Source of the DNA: Acanthaster planci
Lineage: Eukaryota > Echinodermata > Asteroidea > Valvatida > Acanthasteridae
DNA length: 64,000 bases
Direction of reading: 5' to 3'
Assembly (NCBI RefSeq): GCF_001949145.1
Contig: NW_019091375.1
Coordinates: 1,804,196 to 1,868,195, forward strand
Shown here: positions 59,890 through 64,000 of the stretch, piece by piece
Layout of the letters: each line of letters starts with the position of its first letter
How positions within the stretch are numbered: the stretch's first letter is position 1
Notes under the pieces: generated by a model
What the model was told of the DNA's origin: nothing
What the model saw: only the letters and a program-made list of their open reading frames with translations
The model's database searches: none
Program-made: the position numbers and the translations under genes

Positions 59890-62800
59890 CATCACTTTGA
59901 GCACATACACGGGTCAGGAAGGGTAACCCAGACTGGAGACCTACAGTGGATTGAAAAAGCATGACGTCATGACTGGCGGCCTAGGCCCCGATGAATGCCA
60001 AATTTTTCAAGCCTTCATGTTTTTACAAGAGGCCAAAGGTGATCACCGGCAAACACTGGAATGCATTATTAAATCTGAGAGTCAACATTCCGCTCTCTGT
60101 CGCTCCGTGTCAGGTGCACCCAACATACGGCGCAGCTGGTTCCGTTTCCAGTCACGAACTTTTTTTTCTCCTGGGAATCGTTTATTTTCAGAATTGAATC
60201 GTTGTGGGCTGCATTTTACCGGTCGCTATTCGAGTGAACTATTGCTAAAGTGAACCAAGTAACGATTTGATGCTCCACTTTAGGAAATCTCGAAAATACC
60301 TGTCTCTCATTCGATGGTCTCTTTCCAGTCATGCTTACGTTATTTATTAAGACTGAGTCAATAATGCATGTTGAAAATTTGACGAATAGTCATAATAGCC
60401 GCTGTTTAGATTTTCTTCTTTTACTGATATCAAGAGAAGAGAACTTCTCCTTTAATCATTTCACAGTATAAATAAGATTATCATTACTATCACAATCAGC
60501 ACGTGCGAGTGGGAACTAGGCATATGTGTTCTGCCAATGGTCACGGCCTCTTTGCTAAAGATAAGCGCTGTAAACTCGAATGAAGGGATCGTTAGTTGAA
60601 CTCTGCTTAATGGAATCCCATCGTCACCTACAGTTCCATCTGGTTCAAAAATTTTAGTGGTTGCCTCCATTGACATGTCTCTCTTCAATGAGGAAACAGT
60701 GCTAATGATAAACAGCGATCCGGCTTTACTCCGTTGCCCGGTTTATCCTGCGTTAAGATGAAGTTCGTAGATTGTGTGGATTATCATGTTTTACTGAAAG
60801 ATGCTTACGAAGTGAAATCCTTTCAAAATAATTTATTTAACCCATTTGAGGGTTATATTATTTGACACGTGTATAATACGCACGGATTTAGAATTAAATA
60901 TTCCATAGTCGCATGCAAAATCAAGAAAAATACAAAGTCATCTCCTTCAATGTTGCATTTTTGTTGGTTACCTTCGCTCCTTGTATAACTTTATTATAAA
61001 TTCATGCATAATTCACGATGAATATTTATAACAAAGACCCCGATGATGAGGACCAGATCGAGGTATTTCGCCGTTGGGCAGGTAGACGAATACCCTACAG
61101 AGGTGGTAAGCTCTCTCTGTACAAGTGAACTTTGACTTCTGATGATGACCTCTCTCTCCGTGGGGCGCAGTAAGCATAAGACTGATTGAATTGGATACAA
61201 GTTGACCCTGAGGGCTGCATGAAGTAATTTCTTCAAATTCTCATTGGAGAGAATTTATTTTGATAATGACACGTGACGTTGTTTCTGCGTGCGCCTCGAT
61301 AAGTGCGCAGATAGCAGCCAAGACGTGCATTAGATGATTCATGCAAGACTGCACAAGAGGCGACGACTAGCGAGGCAAGTTTTCCAGAAGTCCTTGATTA
61401 AGCAGAAAACTATCTAATGGCCATCGTAACTTTCGAAATTTCTCTGTGAAAAGTCGCCAATCATTTTTGCTGAATGCATTCACAATTCTCCATGCTTACT
61501 GTGCCTCTTCGGTCGTACAAAAAGGCTTTCATTCTCTTTTCAATAAAAATCAAAAACTATCAGATTCGTGTATCTCTCAGCAAATGCTGATCTGTTATTT
61601 TGGTTTAGTGGACTGAATTAATTTCAAATGATTTTCCGTGACTGGTAACACTGTGGAATTTCTCAAGAGCTCCTTTGTTCATCTAATCTCGAATACCTTT
61701 GTTTATTCTTTCCCATTCACTAACACTGTTTCCTTGAACTGTCTTCGTGGACTTTCTCTTGTGCTTAAGTTACTTGGTATTCTTACTTGTTGAATGTCAT
61801 ATTTGTATCTTCATACTCTCGTATTCTCTTTGGTTGTTTGTTGTTCGACGTTTTCCCGCGTGAAAGTGTGAAATCAATATTAACAGTGTTTTTGTTCTTT
61901 AACTGTTCAAGTCCAATTTTCCGATTTCAAATTAACTACTGGTTTGCATTGTTGATGTCATCTTTAACACCTTGTTTGTCCATATTCAGCGTAGACGTAC
62001 ATAACGTATTCGTATCCCGCCTCTCGTTGGTTGAATCTCTTGGCTAATGGAAGAGTAGACACCAAAACATGTCTATGTTTTGTTCACTTATTTTCGTTTA
62101 CCTTTAGGTTTCTCTTAAACTTCGTCTTCGGATGTTTTTCATCTCTGTCACAAAAAAAAGCAAACTGTCATCTCTTTCCTGGCTTTTGCTGTTCACTTCT
62201 TTTTTTCTTCATTTTTCGCATCAGCATCCATCTTCATTATAACAGAAAAACCCGGCAACGTTGTCGAAGGCCACTCCAAATCATGGCCCCTTTCAGTAGT
62301 GGAAATTACTGACCACTTGCCACATTTAAGAATTATTCCCAGTCAGTTCCTTTTTGCCATCGAAGGAGAATATCAGGAACGTCTTGCGATGGCTTAACAA
62401 TTGGCACCGGTTTACTCTGTACATGTGGAATTCTCGCTGCACATTCAAATGCCAAGGCTCTTTTTTTTGGGGGGGTCGTTAATAACTCTGGGGACTTCCC
62501 CTGCCAAGATGCCACAATAATTGCTGTTACACAAGGGACAGTCCTTGGTCTAGAAAAGGTCCAATAAAATAACAGACGCAAGTCACTTTAATTTGAGCCC
62601 ACCCACGCTGAAAAAAGCAGCGTATACCAAAGTCATCACTAATTACCATATCCGGCCATTCTGGGATGAGACGGTGTGTCGCTTTTCGCGTTCGGATGGC
62701 TTCAGCCAGTCTACAGTTGTTCGACATGTCAGACTTTCCGTCAGTAATGCATTTAAGGGTCTGACACTTTTTTAATAACGTCATTATGATAAGGCATTTG

Positions 62801-64000
62801 TGAACTGGAACATTAATTTTTCTACGAGGCAGCGCATGCCTTGCTTGTTGTAAACAGTTGCGAAATCAAATTCCATGAAACGAACGTAAAAACGTTTGAA
62901 AAAAGGTTTAAACATTTTTTACTGGATTTAGCATGGCCTTAATTTAATCATAGCTACTAAAACAAGTGAGACTTGTTTGCGTTCTAATATTATGACTGGC
63001 CTTTCTCGGTTTTGTTCGATTAGTGCTTATTCTCAACATTTTGACAATTTTGACATTTCAGTTTTGTTCGTCTGAGTTCTCGCTAGCTTCAAATTGCATG
63101 TTGTTTGCTCCTCCAAAATCTCAACACCCATGAGTGTCCCTTTCTGTCTACTGTTTCTCGTTACTGTACAAAGTTACATTGTGTCTGATGCTACTCTCTT
63201 GAGTTACCTCAAGGATTTTTCCATCTCAACTAAGGTGGGCATAAGACAGAATGGGAGGACTACCTTAGCTGAAGTAAGACATAGTGTAATAGAGTTGTTT
63301 CCATCAGTATATGGGGGCGCTATATAAATTTACGTCATCTAGCTCAGCGCGCAGGTATCTTTTCAAGGAAACCTTAAGCAGAAACAGATAGTTTTCAGAC
63401 AGAGGGCGCCCTTATTTTAGCTTAATATCACCACTTTCACACACATGCGCCGGCATAGACTAATGTCTACAGGACACACAAAAACGTTTTTTTGTCCTCG
63501 TGTAGACTGGGTCAGTTCGATTTTTCAAAAGGGCAAGGTAATTCGAGACGAAAGCACCTTACGTCACGCCAACTCGAGCAAATTCCTTGCGCGTGCGTCG
63601 CAATGATAAAGGTAACAGAGCCCGGGAATATGGCTGTTCTCAAATGATCGAATACACGCTTCTTTATTAACGAGAATGCAACGTTGAAACAGCAGCCTGG
63701 CCTCTTCGTTCCAACGGTGACACGAGTTCAACAAGTCTTTGCGCGCGTAACAAAATGCGCGCTGAATACACGTGCGTTGACGAAGGCATACAGCTCATCT
63801 GGTCTTTTCTGATGTAGTCGTGACTTATTTATTCACGTGTTTATACTTTTTTTTAGGGGGGGGAGGGCGGATGACAAAGTAAAACTTCTCCAAGACATTG
63901 TGTCTGCCCAGATTGGAATATTTACATTTATTTGCCAAAGCTGTACTCGGGACTTGGGTTCCAAAGAGAATATTCCTTCATTTTAACTTGCCTGAAAGCT
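59890..64000. other. Non-coding stretch at the right end, no gene supported
   Basis: Frames of up to 100 codons occur (59951-60253, 61787-62047, 62031-62312, 63094-63327) but none has a recognised domain. The pyrimidine-rich plus strand at 61600-62250 gives Phe/Leu-rich chance frames. The frame at 63130-63327 starts with a hydrophobic run (MSVPFCLLFLVTV) but has no splice or promoter context. Later exons or the 3' UTR of the plus-strand precursor could lie here. Confidence 0.4.

Noticed and set aside
1-64000. CRISPR array, operon, or prokaryotic defence system
   Set aside because: The only regular arrays are minisatellites without unique spacers, and gene structure is intron-containing and eukaryotic.

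Overview
This window looks like eukaryotic, animal nuclear DNA. It shows spliced micro-gene structures with GT/AG introns, tRNA-derived SINEs, decayed LINE fragments, many small inverted-repeat (MITE-like) elements, several microsatellites, and long stretches without open reading frames. The abundance of TACATGTA words and of 'agcgccctc' motifs fits a marine invertebrate, perhaps a hemichordate, echinoderm or amphioxus. That is an impression and not an identification. No bacterial, organellar or viral gene organisation was seen.

The best-supported genes are two small secreted, prohormone-like genes that appear only when splicing is followed by eye. On the minus strand (20233 down to 18377), three exons with matching phases encode a 92-residue protein. 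It has a classic signal peptide, an optional-looking 30-nt micro-exon, a KR processing site and an acidic, helical tail. On the plus strand, a TATA box (45517) and an ATG-free non-coding leader exon (45547-45682) precede, after an intron of about 11.6 kb, a signal-peptide exon (57306-57392). Two short exons follow (57931-57970 and 58594-58668), which carry a KR site and the peptide WGGRHIRPQGRVPRAY. A tentative terminal exon lies at 59623-59786. Part of the peptide resembles vertebrate prolactin-releasing peptide, but the family is unproven. A third, orphan coding exon (minus, 2820-2663) looks like the C-terminus of an unrecognised protein and carries an in-frame TAG 14 codons before a second stop.

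Layout. 0-14 kb is dominated by repeats: a 41-bp minisatellite inside an inverted-terminal element, nested inverted repeats, a 170-bp triplication, a LINE endonuclease relic, a broken protein-kinase relic and a 677-bp foldback element. 14-20 kb holds a MITE and the minus-strand prohormone gene. 20-45 kb is mostly non-coding, with two SINE copies, a LINE 3' end, several MITEs, and CAA/ACAAC low-complexity tracts. 45-60 kb is the plus-strand prohormone gene, whose intron contains further MITEs and a GC-rich island with its own TATA-like box. 60-64 kb shows no supported gene.

The two prohormone-like genes are in opposite orientation about 25 kb apart. Nothing in the sequence links them functionally. 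Most open reading frames of 60-150 codons here are chance frames in AT-rich or low-complexity DNA and were left out.
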